DNA of 37,919 bases from an uncultured Clostridia bacterium (GTDB taxonomy: Bacteria > Bacillota > Clostridia > TANB77 > CAG-508), in NCBI GenBank assembly GCA_934153805.1, contig CAKPFO010000009.1, forward strand, positions 1 through 37,919. Reading direction: 5' to 3'. The notes beneath the pieces are model-generated. The model was not told where the DNA came from. It was given only the letters and a program-made list of their open reading frames with translations, and ran no database searches. Below, piece after piece: positions 7,771 through 15,703 of the stretch. A program made the position numbers and the translations under genes. Each line of letters opens with the position of its first letter. Within the stretch, counting starts at the first letter, position 1.

Positions 7771-9061
7771 CTATTTTGCAATTAGCTCTAAGTTTTCCTC
7801 TGCTTGTATGTTTACTACTGTAATTTCGTTTTCTAGCTTTTCATATGGCTTTTTAACTACTATATAATTTGTTGTATGTCCCTTAATGTAATCTCCTTCT
7901 TTTTCTTCCCAAAGTACTTTTACATCTTTACCTATATATTTTTCATTATGCCTTTTAGTGTTTTCATCAGATAAATCTATTAATATTTTGCTTCTTTTCT
8001 CTTTTATGCTTCCATCTATTTGATTTGGCATTACTGCTGCTTTTGTTCCTTTTCTTTGAGAATATTTAAATATGTGCATTTTATAAAAATCTATATCTTT
8101 TAAGAATTGATATGTACTTTCAAATTCAGCATCTGTTTCTCCTGGAAATCCTACTATTATATCTGTTGTAAGAGCAACATTTTGATATGCTTTTTTTAAT
8201 AGCTCTACAGATTTTGCAAACTCTTCTATAGTATACCTTCTATTCATTCTTTTTAAAGTTGCATCACATCCACTTTGAAGTGATAAGTGGAAATGGTCAC
8301 ATATTTTATCTAATTTTGTAAGTCTTTCTAAAAACTCCTCTGTAATTAATGTAGGCTCTAGTGAACCAAGTCTAATTCTTTCTATCCCATCTATCTTGTT
8401 TATTTCTTCTAATAAATCTATTAAACCTATATGTGGTTTGTAATCTTTTCCGTAAGATGCTAAATGTATTCCTGTAATTACAACCTCCTTTATTCCTTTT
8501 TGTGCGATAGCTTTTATTTCTTCTACTACACTCGTAACATTTCTACTCCTTATATGTCCTCTCGCATATGGAATTATACAATAACTACAAAATCTATCAC
8601 ATCCATCTTGTACTTTTATAACAGCTCTTGTTTTTTCTGTATATTCTGTTGCTCCAAAATCTAAAAATTCTTTTTGATACATAACATCTGTTACAATTGT
8701 CTCTTTTTCTGTATTATTTTTATAATTTTCTACATATTCTACTATTTTGTTTTTCTCATTTGTTCCTAATATTAAATCTATTTCTGGAATTTTCGCTAAT
8801 TCATCCTTTGCAACTTGTGCATAGCAACCGCATGCTATTAATATGCTTTCCGGATTAATCTCCTTAACTCTTCTAAGCATTTGTCTAGATTTTCTATCTG
8901 CCATATTTGTGACAGTACATGTATTTATAATATATATATCTGCTTTATCATTAAAATCTACTATTTCATAACCTTTATTTATAAATTTTTCTGTCATTGC
9001 ATTTGTTTCATATTGATTTACTTTGCAACCGTAATGTACAAAAAGCAACTTTCATATTCAT
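7771..9061 (-). CDS. mtaB: tRNA t6A37 methylthiotransferase MtaB, with a +1 frameshift at a CGG codon near the start
   Basis: MtaB is a radical-SAM enzyme that converts t6A37 to ms2t6A37 in ANN-decoding tRNAs. The continuous frame 7771-9048 shows GCKVNQYETNAM, NTCTVTN and CGCYAQ cluster motifs, the radical-SAM triad in QDGCDRFCSYCIIPYARG, and a C-terminal TRAM-like segment. The canonical start lies further upstream: ATG 9059-9061 with the ribosome binding site GAAAGGATTG. It reads MNMKVAFCTL, but one extra C (plus-strand G at 9031) then shifts the frame. Without it the N-terminus becomes MNMKVAFCTLGCKVNQ, the family consensus. In the unshifted frame translation would stop after 17 codons. The extra base creates an in-frame CGG. 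Either a sequencing error, a real mutation rescued by a weak TTG start at 9048, or +1 frameshifting could explain it. Confidence 0.9.
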
Positions 9062-9153
9062 ATGTTTCAATCCTTTCATGTCTTTAATATATTTATTTTT
9101 TTAATATTCGACATATATTTTACCATAAACTTTTTAATTTTGAAAGCCAAAAT

Positions 9154-9182
9154 TTGATTTTTATGTAAATTTGTGTTAAAAT
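9154..9182 (+). promoter_or_regulatory. SigA-type promoter of the 109-residue unknown gene
   Basis: TTGATT (9154-9159) and TAAAAT (9177-9182) are 17 bp apart, upstream of a strong ribosome binding site at 9202. Confidence 0.75.
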
Positions 9183-9214
9183 ATATGTATATCAACATTT
9201 TAGGAGGGTTAACT

Positions 9215-9544
9215 ATGGGTAGTATAACAACTTTTATGGATTTTGAAGTACGGAAAAGTCAAAAGAAACATTTACAGGTAGCACAGTATAAACAGGATAC
9301 TGAATTAGATTTAGCTATTCGTAATTATAATGAAGCTCTTGCAGAAGCTGTAATCTATAAAAAGCAACAGCTATGCATACCTGAAGAAGTAGTTACTAAA
9401 GCAATTGGAAGAAGACCTTCTTCCAATCTTGACACTCCAGACATGGATACCTTGATTATGGAGCTCGATGAGATTAGAAGGTATCAGAAAAACAGAGAAT
9501 TATTTATGGATAAAGTCGGAAAAACAGCTTTTCCGCTGTACTAA
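9215..9544 (+). CDS. Unknown small soluble protein (109 residues)
   Basis: I do not recognise this family. The gene has its own promoter, a strong AGGAGGG ribosome binding site 6 bp before ATG 9215, and a terminator, so it is expressed as a single-gene unit. The product is a charged, mostly helical protein with no signal peptide or membrane segment; the middle (about 25-70) could form a coiled coil. It is one of only two genes in the window that use CGG as an apparent arginine codon (9251-9253). That may mean it came from elsewhere. It is transcribed divergently from mtaB. Confidence 0.8.
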   Translation: MGSITTFMDFEVRKSQKKHLQVAQYKQDTELDLAIRNYNEALAEAVIYKKQQLCIPEEVVTKAIGRRPSSNLDTPDMDTLIMELDEIRRYQKNRELFMDKVGKTAFPLY

Positions 9545-9548
9545 CCCA

Positions 9549-9588
9549 AAAGAGGCGCTTGCAATAAAGTGCCTCTTTACTTTTATCC
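9549..9588 (+). terminator. Terminator of the 109-residue unknown gene
   Basis: A 10-bp stem (AAAGAGGCGC paired with GTGCCTCTTT, one wobble) with a 10-nt loop is followed by ACTTTTAT, right after the stop codon. Confidence 0.8.
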
Positions 9589-9725
9589 AAGTCATTATCA
9601 CATTCTTACCTAGTCATTATTACATTTCTTTTACAAAATTGTTCCTTTATTTTCCCAATGTATTCCATTTTAAGTATTTTTATGTTATAATTATATTGTT
9701 AGTAATTTTTTATAGGAGGTCTATT

Positions 9726-10172
9726 ATGTGGCAAGTATGGCTTATTATAGCAGGAGTATGCTTTATTATTGAAATGGCAACTGTTGGTTTTTTCGTGTTT
9801 TGGTTTGGTATAGGTGCTTTGCTAAGCATGTTAGTTAGTATCTTTTGCCCAGAAAACATATTATTACAATCAATTGTGTTTGTTGTTTCGTCAGTAATAT
9901 TACTATTTTTAACTAAACCTCTTGTAGACAGATTTACTAGAAAAGATAAAAAAGTTGAGACAAATGCCTACTCTATTATAGGTAAAAAAGGAATTGTATT
10001 ACAAGATATCAATTCAACCTATAGCATTGGTCAAGTTAAAATTTCTGGTGAAGTTTGGTCTGCCAAATCAGAGGACAATGATGTTATAAAAAAAGGTTCA
10101 CAAATAGAAGTAGTAAAAATAGAAGGTGTAAAAGCTGTAGTAAAACCTATAAAAATAGAAGCAATTAAATAA
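9726..10172 (+). CDS. NfeD-like membrane protein
   Basis: NfeD proteins are small membrane proteins with a C-terminal OB-fold that pair with SPFH/stomatin proteins in membrane microdomains. The 148 residues begin with two or three hydrophobic segments (VWLIIAGVCFIIEMATVGFF, then IGALLSMLVSIFC and IVFVVSSVILLFL), followed by an OB-fold domain from about residue 75 (IIGKKGIVLQDINS... GEVWSAKS). The start ATG 9726 has TAGGAGGTC upstream. It is 28 bp from the downstream SPFH gene, the usual operon partner. Confidence 0.92.
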   Translation: MWQVWLIIAGVCFIIEMATVGFFVFWFGIGALLSMLVSIFCPENILLQSIVFVVSSVILLFLTKPLVDRFTRKDKKVETNAYSIIGKKGIVLQDINSTYSIGQVKISGEVWSAKSEDNDVIKKGSQIEVVKIEGVKAVVKPIKIEAIK

Positions 10173-10200
10173 ATTGTTATAAAAAAGGAGGAAATTTATT

Positions 10201-11121
10201 ATGGAAGGACTTATAGTTTTAATTATTTTACTTGCTATTATATTTTTAATTGCATTTAAAACAATCAAAGTTGTAAAACAATCAGAAGTTTATATTATTG
10301 AAAGACTTGGTAAATTTCATAAAATTGCCGACGCTGGTCTTACAATAATAATTCCATTTATTGACCATGTGCGTAGTGTAGTTAGTTTAAAACAACAAAC
10401 TATGGATATACCACCACAAGGTGTTATTACAAAAGATAATGTTACTATTACAATAGATACTGTAGTTTTCTACAAAATTACAGACCCTGCAAAAGCAGTT
10501 TATGAAATTCAAAGTTTAAAGAAAGGTATTGAATACCTAGCAATTACAACAATTCGTGATATCGTTGGTAAGATGGATTTAGATGAAACTTTCAGTTCTA
10601 GAGATGCTATTAACGATAAATTAAGAGTTATTCTAGACGAAGCAACAGATCAATGGGGATGTAAAATAGACAGAGTTGAAATTAAAGATATTACTCCACC
10701 TGCAGATATTAGAGATGCTATGGAAAAACAAATGAATGCTGAAAGAAATAAAAGAGCTTTAATATTACAAGCTGAAGGTGAAAGACAATCTGCAATCACT
10801 CTTGCTGAAGGTAAAAAAGAAGCTGCTATATTAGAAGCAGAAGCTGATAAAGAAGCTAAAATAAGAAGAGCTGCCGGTGAAGCAGAAGCTATTAAAAAAG
10901 TAGCTGAAGCTAAAGCTGAAGAAATACATATGGTATATAATGCAATGATGAAAGCAAATCCAGACGAAAAACTAGTACAATTAAAATCTTTAGAAGCATT
11001 AAAAGAAGTAGCTGCTGGTGAAGCTAACAAAGTATTTATCCCATTTGATGCAACATCTGCCTTAGGAAGCTTAGGAGCTATAAAAGAAGTTATAAAAGAT
11101 GATAAAAAAAGTGATAAATAA
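10201..11121 (+). CDS. SPFH/band-7 (stomatin-like, QmcA-type) membrane protein
   Basis: SPFH proteins oligomerise into membrane microdomain scaffolds and often protect or organise membrane proteases. Residues 1-20 form a single membrane anchor. The SPFH domain runs from about 22 to 190 (SEVYIIERLGKFHKI, then QTMDIPPQGVITKDNV). An Ala/Glu/Lys-rich coiled coil with EAEADKEAKIRRAAGEAEA follows to about 260, and a short C-terminal tail ends the 306 residues. The ribosome binding site is AAGGAGG before ATG 10201. Pairing with the upstream NfeD-like gene supports the assignment. Confidence 0.95.
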   Translation: MEGLIVLIILLAIIFLIAFKTIKVVKQSEVYIIERLGKFHKIADAGLTIIIPFIDHVRSVVSLKQQTMDIPPQGVITKDNVTITIDTVVFYKITDPAKAVYEIQSLKKGIEYLAITTIRDIVGKMDLDETFSSRDAINDKLRVILDEATDQWGCKIDRVEIKDITPPADIRDAMEKQMNAERNKRALILQAEGERQSAITLAEGKKEAAILEAEADKEAKIRRAAGEAEAIKKVAEAKAEEIHMVYNAMMKANPDEKLVQLKSLEALKEVAAGEANKVFIPFDATSALGSLGAIKEVIKDDKKSDK

Positions 11122-11132
11122 TACATATATCA

Positions 11133-11168
11133 ACAAAAAGTACTGCTGTTTAGTAGTACTTTTTGTAT
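11133..11168 (+). terminator. Terminator of the NfeD-SPFH unit
   Basis: The 12-bp stem ACAAAAAGTACT/AGTACTTTTTGT encloses a 10-nt loop, shortly after the SPFH stop codon. Confidence 0.85.
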
Positions 11169-11274
11169 GCCTCATTTTTATTCTCTGCATAATTTCATGA
11201 AATAAAATTTGTATGAAATGTTTATTAAAACTTTCTTTATATAAAGGAATGTTCGTCAAACTTTTCTGTTATAT

Positions 11275-11340
11275 AAAAACAAGGAATCAAAAATTTCCGA
11301 CAGTTAATACTGTATAGAAATTTCTAATTCCTTGTTTTTT
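11275..11340 (-). terminator. Long hairpin terminator of the 92-residue unknown gene
   Basis: The outer arms AAAACAAGGAAT/ATTCCTTGTTTT enclose a second stem (AAATTTC region) and an inner ACAGT/ACTGT stem, making a nearly continuous 66-bp hairpin that begins right at the stop codon. Flanking T-runs exist on both strands. Confidence 0.75.
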
Positions 11341-11341
11341 A

Positions 11342-11620
11342 CTAATTTTCGAGAAATATTCTTATTCGCAAAATATAGTTATTCAAATTGTTAAAATACA
11401 TTGCATATTCTTTCTTTGCATAGTAGTCAACTATAAGCATCAAATCTGAAATATAAGTTGCATTAATGTATTTTTTCTCGATTAAAATTTCCAATTGTTC
11501 CATCGTTTTTTCTTTGTCCTCTAAAGTACTATCTTTCTTTTGATAATACCTATAAAGGTCATCAATTTCTGATGCAACCTGTGAAAGAACATAATTATAT
11601 GCTTCTTTTTCTTTACTCAT
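11342..11620 (-). CDS. Unknown small helical protein (92 residues)
   Basis: I do not recognise a family. The ORF has a strong GGGAGGT ribosome binding site 9 bp before ATG 11620 and ends at a long hairpin terminator. The product is acidic and probably all-helical, rich in Tyr, Glu and Lys, with no signal peptide or membrane helix. It lies downstream of rarA in the opposite gene order, so it is probably its own unit. Confidence 0.75.
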   Translation of the reverse strand: MSKEKEAYNYVLSQVASEIDDLYRYYQKKDSTLEDKEKTMEQLEILIEKKYINATYISDLMLIVDYYAKKEYAMYFNNLNNYILRIRIFLEN

Positions 11621-11729
11621 AATGCCTACCTCCCTTAAGTCTTTTTCTACATCAATTATGCTATAAATAATATCACATATTTTGTTATTAGTCTATATAA
11701 ATATTAAATAAAATCTATATTTTAACCAA

Positions 11730-12971
11730 TTACATAACAGTATCATCTTTCACGTAATATTTCGTTCCTAGCATTTTATCAGGTAAGTATTGCTGTTCCA
11801 CATAATGTCCTGGATAATCATGTGGATACTTATAACCATCATGGTATCCAAACTGTTCCATTCCCTCTGCCGGTGCATTTCTAATATGCATAGGGATTTC
11901 TCCTGTGTCTTTATTTTTCACATCTTCTAGGGCTTTATTTATAGCCAAATATGAAGCATTTGACTTTAGCGATGTTGCAACATAGACAGCCGCTTCTGCA
12001 AGTATTATTCTAGCTTCTGGCATTCCTACCATATGAACAGCCTGCATTGCAGAATTTGCTACAACTAATGCATTTGGATTTGCCATTCCAACATCTTCAG
12101 AAGCACATATTACAATTCTTCTTGCTAAAAACATAGGGTCTTCTCCTCCATTTAAAGCTCTAGCTAAATAAAATATTGCTGCATCTGCGTCACTACCTCT
12201 CATTGATTTTATAAATGCACTTATATTATCATAGTGGCTATCTCCATTTTTATCAAATATAGCTTTTCTATTTTGTACGCTATCTGCTGCGATTTGAGGA
12301 GTTATTTCTATTATTCCATTTGCATCCATTTTAGTTGTAAGAACTGCAATTTCTAGACCATTTAGAGCTGTTCTTACATCTCCATTTGAAGTTTCGGCTA
12401 TTTTTCTTAACGTATCATCTTCTATTTTTATTTTATAACTTCCAAGTCCCTCTGGTGAAACTAAAGCCCTTTTTAAAACAGTATATATATTTTCTATTGT
12501 TAATGGTTCTAATTTTACAACCATTGAACGAGATATTAGCGCCTTGTTAACTTCAAAATATGGATTTTCTGTTGTTGCTCCTATTAATATTACTGTCCCA
12601 TTCTCTACATATGGAAGAAGAGCATCTTGTTGTAATTTATTAAATCTATGTATCTCATCTATAAACAAAATACATTTTCCTGATGGATTTAATAATAAAT
12701 TGCTCGCATCTACTATTGCATTTTTTATATCTCCTACCCCTGCTGTTACTGCATTTATTCTTGTGAATTTATATTTTGTTGTTTCACTTATTACCCTTGC
12801 AAGTGATGTTTTTCCACACCCTGGAGGTCCCCATAAAATAATACTAGATAATCTATCTGCTTTTATTGTTCTATATAGTATTTTGTCTTTACCTAATATG
12901 TGTTCTTGTCCAACATACTCATCTAGTGTTTTTGGTCTCATTCTATATGCTAAAGGCTTGCTTAAGTCCAT
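11730..12971 (-). CDS. rarA: Replication-associated recombination protein RarA (MgsA-type AAA+ ATPase)
   Basis: RarA is an AAA+ ATPase acting at stalled replication forks. The 413 residues start MDLSKPLAYRMRPKTLDEYVGQEH, with Walker A GPPGCGKTS (about 49-57) and Walker B ILFIDEIHRFNK. Sensor motif GATTENPYFEVN is followed by the C-terminal clamp-loader-like tetramerisation region (EDVGMANPNALVVANSAMQA, then PMHIRNAPAEGM). Its length is typical. It lies about 50 bp downstream of ruvA and is probably co-transcribed, linking two fork/junction-processing genes. Confidence 0.96.
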   Translation of the reverse strand: MDLSKPLAYRMRPKTLDEYVGQEHILGKDKILYRTIKADRLSSIILWGPPGCGKTSLARVISETTKYKFTRINAVTAGVGDIKNAIVDASNLLLNPSGKCILFIDEIHRFNKLQQDALLPYVENGTVILIGATTENPYFEVNKALISRSMVVKLEPLTIENIYTVLKRALVSPEGLGSYKIKIEDDTLRKIAETSNGDVRTALNGLEIAVLTTKMDANGIIEITPQIAADSVQNRKAIFDKNGDSHYDNISAFIKSMRGSDADAAIFYLARALNGGEDPMFLARRIVICASEDVGMANPNALVVANSAMQAVHMVGMPEARIILAEAAVYVATSLKSNASYLAINKALEDVKNKDTGEIPMHIRNAPAEGMEQFGYHDGYKYPHDYPGHYVEQQYLPDKMLGTKYYVKDDTVM

Positions 12972-13021
12972 TCTTTTTCACGTTTCCTTTCTAATAATTT
13001 TTTACATTTTAACATAACTCA

Positions 13022-13624
13022 TTATCGAGCTAAATTCTTTAGTCCTTGTTTTATCATATCTTCTACTGATATATTTAAATCTACGTTTTCTAGTGCTTTT
13101 TCTATCTCTTTTTTGCTATATCCTAGTACTTGTAGTGCTGTAACTGCCTCTGCTTTTACAGTATTATCCACAGTTTGGCTATTATCTTGTGAATTACTTT
13201 CTACTTTCTCTGGAATTTCTTGTGTTTTAATTTTATCCTTAAGCTCTAATATTATTCTTTGTGCTCCTTTTGGTCCTATTCCCGGCAACGATTTTATTTT
13301 TACTACATCATTAGTAGTAACTGCCAAAGCAAAGCTAGATGGAGTTATATTAGAAAGCATTCCTATTGCTATTTTTGCTCCTATACCGCTAACTGATAAT
13401 AGCAGTTCGAACATTCTAAGTTCTTCATTAGAATTAAAACCATATAGACTCATTTCATCTTCCTTTACTTTTAGATATGTGTGTACTTTTACAGTTTCTC
13501 CTATTTCTCCTAGCTTTTCAATTGCTGTTTCTGACATAAATATTTTATATCCTATTCCATTTGCTTCTATTACTATATATCCTTTTGTTTTTACCTCTAA
13601 ACTACCTTTTATATATGCATACAT
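13022..13624 (-). CDS. ruvA: Holliday junction branch migration protein RuvA
   Basis: RuvA binds Holliday junctions and recruits the RuvB motor. The 200 residues begin MYAYIKGSLEVKTKGYIVIE (domain I OB-fold), followed by two helix-hairpin-helix motifs (ELLLSVSGIGAKIAI and KIKSLPGIGPKGAQRIILEL) and a C-terminal domain III that contacts RuvB (ALQVLGYSKKEIEKAL). I chose ATG 13622-13624, which has GAAGAGGAG upstream; a longer frame exists but lacks a ribosome binding site. ruvB does not follow; rarA does. Confidence 0.97.
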   Translation of the reverse strand: MYAYIKGSLEVKTKGYIVIEANGIGYKIFMSETAIEKLGEIGETVKVHTYLKVKEDEMSLYGFNSNEELRMFELLLSVSGIGAKIAIGMLSNITPSSFALAVTTNDVVKIKSLPGIGPKGAQRIILELKDKIKTQEIPEKVESNSQDNSQTVDNTVKAEAVTALQVLGYSKKEIEKALENVDLNISVEDMIKQGLKNLAR

Positions 13625-13644
13625 TATTTTTTCTCCTCTTCTAA

Positions 13645-13673
13645 TTGACAAATTTCCTAAAAAAAGTTATAAT
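13645..13673 (+). promoter_or_regulatory. Consensus promoter of the antitoxin RNA
   Basis: TTGACA (13645-13650) and TATAAT (13668-13673) are separated by exactly 17 bp, a full consensus sigma-A promoter. No plus-strand ORF follows, but a short structured RNA does. Confidence 0.9.
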
Positions 13674-13679
13674 AACTAT

Positions 13680-13762
13680 AGAAAATGAGAAACCACAAAC
13701 GTGGTTTGCCCAGTAAATATGAAAAACACATTGAACCGGGAAGTTACAGATGTGTTTTTTGT
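13680..13762 (+). ncRNA. Antisense antitoxin RNA of a type I toxin-antitoxin pair
   Basis: A consensus promoter drives an RNA of about 80 nt with a 7-bp hairpin (AAACCAC/GTGGTTT, 13690-13707) and a terminator hairpin (AAAACACAT/ATGTGTTTT, 13722-13760). It runs convergently toward the toxin gene and is fully complementary to the toxin mRNA 3' UTR. Its AAACCACA can also pair with TGTGGTTT in the toxin 5' UTR. This matches the layout known from Firmicute systems such as fst/RNAII and txpA/RatA, where both RNAs meet at a shared terminator. Confidence 0.75.
13722..13762. terminator. Bidirectional terminator shared by toxin mRNA and antitoxin RNA
   Basis: A 9-bp stem with a GC-richer inner loop has T-runs after the stem on the plus strand and A-runs before it, so it works in both directions. 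Confidence 0.8.
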
Positions 13763-13765
13763 TGG

Positions 13766-13885
13766 TTATTTTTGTTTGCTAATAACTATAACTAATGCTA
13801 TAATCAAGGCAAACGTAATGATAGTTATTCCAATAATTGAATAAAAAAATATGTATATAATTGCTAATAAATTTTGTTCTATCAT
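13766..13885 (-). CDS. Type I toxin: small hydrophobic membrane peptide (39 residues)
   Basis: The peptide begins MIEQNLLAIIYIFFYS and is a single membrane-spanning segment ending in ISKQK, like holin-like type I toxins of Firmicutes. The start ATG 13883-13885 follows GGAGGTG. That Shine-Dalgarno (13894-13898) is masked by an upstream CCTCC (13904-13908) in a tight hairpin, a known control feature of such toxins. The 5' UTR carries GTGGTTTGCC (13907-13916 complement), whose exact complement occurs in the 3' UTR, so the full-length mRNA can fold end to end. A longer in-frame ORF to 13975 would read through the UTR and promoter and is not the gene. Confidence 0.8.
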   Translation of the reverse strand: MIEQNLLAIIYIFFYSIIGITIITFALIIALVIVISKQK

Positions 13886-13946
13886 ACGCCTCACCTCCTT
13901 TATGGAGGCAAACCACATCTGCTTATTCTCACTTTCTACATTATTC

Positions 13947-13975
13947 ATAATATAACATTTATCATAAAAAAACAA
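13947..13975 (-). promoter_or_regulatory. Promoter of the type I toxin
   Basis: On the minus strand TTGTTT (13970-13975) and TATTAT (13947-13952) are 17 bp apart, giving a 5' UTR of roughly 55 nt. Confidence 0.7.
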
Positions 13976-14025
13976 GCGAACACTTAATATTTTTACAAAA
14001 ATTTGTTTTTATATATTGTCTAAAA

Positions 14026-14072
14026 AGAAAAGAGCATATGCTAAGCTGTTTAACGCTTTGCTATGCTCTTTC
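14026..14072 (-). terminator. Terminator overlapping the 3' end of oapA
   Basis: The minus-strand stem AAAGAGCATA/TATGCTCTTT is followed by TCTTTTT. Its 5' arm contains the last codons and stop of oapA, so the terminator is partly coding. Confidence 0.7.
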
Positions 14073-14615
14073 TTTAAAATTAAATTTTCCTATTATTATT
14101 CCTACCATATGTACAATCTTAGTAGAATTTTTCTTTGCAATTCCTTTTCCTATGGCTTTACCTCCAACTGTAAGAGATGCCACAATTGCACTTATTATAA
14201 ATTGTAAATTAAAAGTTAATGCAAATTTTTCTGTTATTTTTATTGTTATTAATGCGGCTATTGATCCACTTAATACTCCACATATATCTCCTATAACGTC
14301 AGCACATATATTAGAAACTTTTGATGAATTTCGTATAAGTTTAATCGATGTTTTAGCCCCTTCAACTTTTTTGCTAGCTTTTGCATGTAGTTCTTCTTCC
14401 TTTGCAACAGTAACCGCAACACCTATTATATCAAATACAATTCCTATAAATATTGTTAAGATTAATATTAATAATGCTGGAAACAACTCTAATGCTGATA
14501 TAGCATTTGTAGATATATATGAAAAAACAATAGATAAAATAAAAGTAGTTATAAACACTGTTATAAACCACTTCAGGTCTGAATTATCTTTTTTATTTTT
14601 ATCATTTTTTGCCAT
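14061..14615 (-). CDS. oapA: OLE-associated membrane protein OapA (probable)
   Basis: The 184-residue protein has about four hydrophobic segments (WFITVFITTFILSIVFSYIS; LFPALLILILTIFIGIVFDI; GVLSGSIAALITIKI; FIISAIVASLTVGGKAIGK) and a basic cytoplasmic loop KASKKVEGAKTSIKLIRNSS followed by ADVIGDICG. Such proteins are often labelled CorB-like magnesium transporters. Known OapA proteins are about 180 residues with four membrane helices, bind OLE RNA and sit next to its gene. Here the gene directly follows a large structured non-coding RNA on the same strand, and that context is the main reason for the call. A ribosome binding site GAAGGG precedes ATG 14615. Confidence 0.75.
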   Translation of the reverse strand: MAKNDKNKKDNSDLKWFITVFITTFILSIVFSYISTNAISALELFPALLILILTIFIGIVFDIIGVAVTVAKEEELHAKASKKVEGAKTSIKLIRNSSKVSNICADVIGDICGVLSGSIAALITIKITEKFALTFNLQFIISAIVASLTVGGKAIGKGIAKKNSTKIVHMVGIIIGKFNFKERA

Positions 14616-14639
14616 TTTTTAATTTTTCCCTTCTTAATG

Positions 14640-15268
14640 TCATGTTTATTTTTATAAAAAGTTAGATGGTAAAAGCCTAAGTAAATTTTACGGTTTAGGT
14701 CTAGAAGAATTTCTCTATTTTCTACTAAACATTACTATTTAGCCGTTTCCGTTTAAAGAAAATATCTTATACTACTAAATGTTTAGTAAGCAGTATGCAG
14801 AAACTAGATCACCACTTAAATCCGTACCTTAATCCATAGACTTCCATGCTTTTTGATAAAGCAAACATTCTAGAAGTTTTCCTTGGCATACTTAAATTAT
14901 TGTTAGTCTTTTTTGCAATAATAGTTTCATAACTAAAAAATTAACAATTTGGCCAAACCATTAATTCCCACAAAGTTAATCCCAATATTATCACTCGAGA
15001 CAGGCTACACTATGTATTTTGTGTCTTGGCACTCAACATAGGTTATACTTAAAATAAATCTAAAAGATTACATTAAATTTATTTATAAGCCTCCGCGAAA
15101 CTAGGGAGTCTTATATATGCCGTTACATAATACCCTAACCTCTTTACTCCCTGCTCACACACAAAACTGGCATTTCGCGCATCAACAAGAAACTTCAACG
15201 ATGTGCCCTTTAGTGGATTTTTAGCCCCACCCTCACAATAAATAGTACGACTAGAATAATGCACCATC
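14640..15268 (-). ncRNA. Probable OLE RNA (ornate large extremophilic RNA)
   Basis: A 620-nt stretch has no credible ORF, is far less AT-biased than other intergenic DNA here, and is rich in potential helices (for example ACTAAACATTTAGT near 14770 and a GCTTTATC/GATAAAGC-type stem near 14855). It is preceded by its own promoter and leads straight into the oapA-like gene. Length (OLE is about 600 nt), orientation and the adjacent four-helix membrane protein all match OLE RNA, a membrane-associated RNA of anaerobic Firmicutes linked to stress tolerance. I could not run a covariance model, so the class is inferred. Confidence 0.75.
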
Positions 15269-15275
15269 GAGTATT

Positions 15276-15303
15276 ATTATAACATATTGTCTATTTTTTT
15301 CAA
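15276..15303 (-). promoter_or_regulatory. Promoter of the OLE-like RNA
   Basis: On the minus strand TTGAAA (15298-15303) and TATAAT (15276-15281) are 16 bp apart. Transcription would start near 15268. Confidence 0.75.
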
Positions 15304-15480
15304 CACCCATTTTTAATCGTTTTTACCAAAATTTGCCTTATTTTGGTTTTCTTTTAATTTTACATACTTTTCTTTCATTTTTTCACTTATTCTTTCATTT
15401 TCTTAAGTTTTTACAAAAATCAGCTGTAATTCACAGTCTTTTAGTTTTAAATTGAAAAAATTTAATACTATATTGTTTTT

Positions 15481-15551
15481 AAATACTGTGTAAGCAACAA
15501 AACGAGATTACCAGTACGATTAGAGCTACCTACATACTAGTATTTTTTTAA
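15481..15551 (+). ncRNA. Candidate short structured RNA upstream of rpmB
   Basis: A TATATT box at about 15469 is followed by AATACT, which pairs with AGTATT just before a run of seven Ts; a second TGTA/TACA stem lies inside. The RNA would be about 70 nt. It ends before the rpmB promoter and so is not an rpmB leader. I cannot assign a class. Confidence 0.3.
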
Positions 15552-15674
15552 GTAAGGTCACGACATGCAAAGTATAAAAAAGCAATACAGCATCAAACTT
15601 TTAAAGAAAAAAATTTTATAACCTGTGAATTGTAACAAAAATTGAGCTTGGATACAAAAAAAATTGTAAAACAC

Positions 15675-15703
15675 TTGAATTTATTATATTTTTGTGTTAT
15701 TAT
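15675..15703 (+). promoter_or_regulatory. SigA-type promoter of rpmB
   Basis: TTGAAT (15675-15680) and TATTAT (15698-15703) are 17 bp apart. Confidence 0.8.

Noticed and set aside
9251..9253. A third possible CGG frameshift site in the 109-residue gene
   Set aside because: The frame is continuous across it with a sensible protein, so CGG appears to be read in frame here.
13766..13975. A 69-codon version of the toxin gene
   Set aside because: The extension runs through the 5' UTR, Shine-Dalgarno hairpin and promoter; the real start is ATG 13885.
15079..15267. A 62-codon open frame on the minus strand with an ATG
   Set aside because: It lies wholly inside the OLE-like RNA at its 5' end, has no ribosome binding site, and its composition matches a structured RNA rather than protein.
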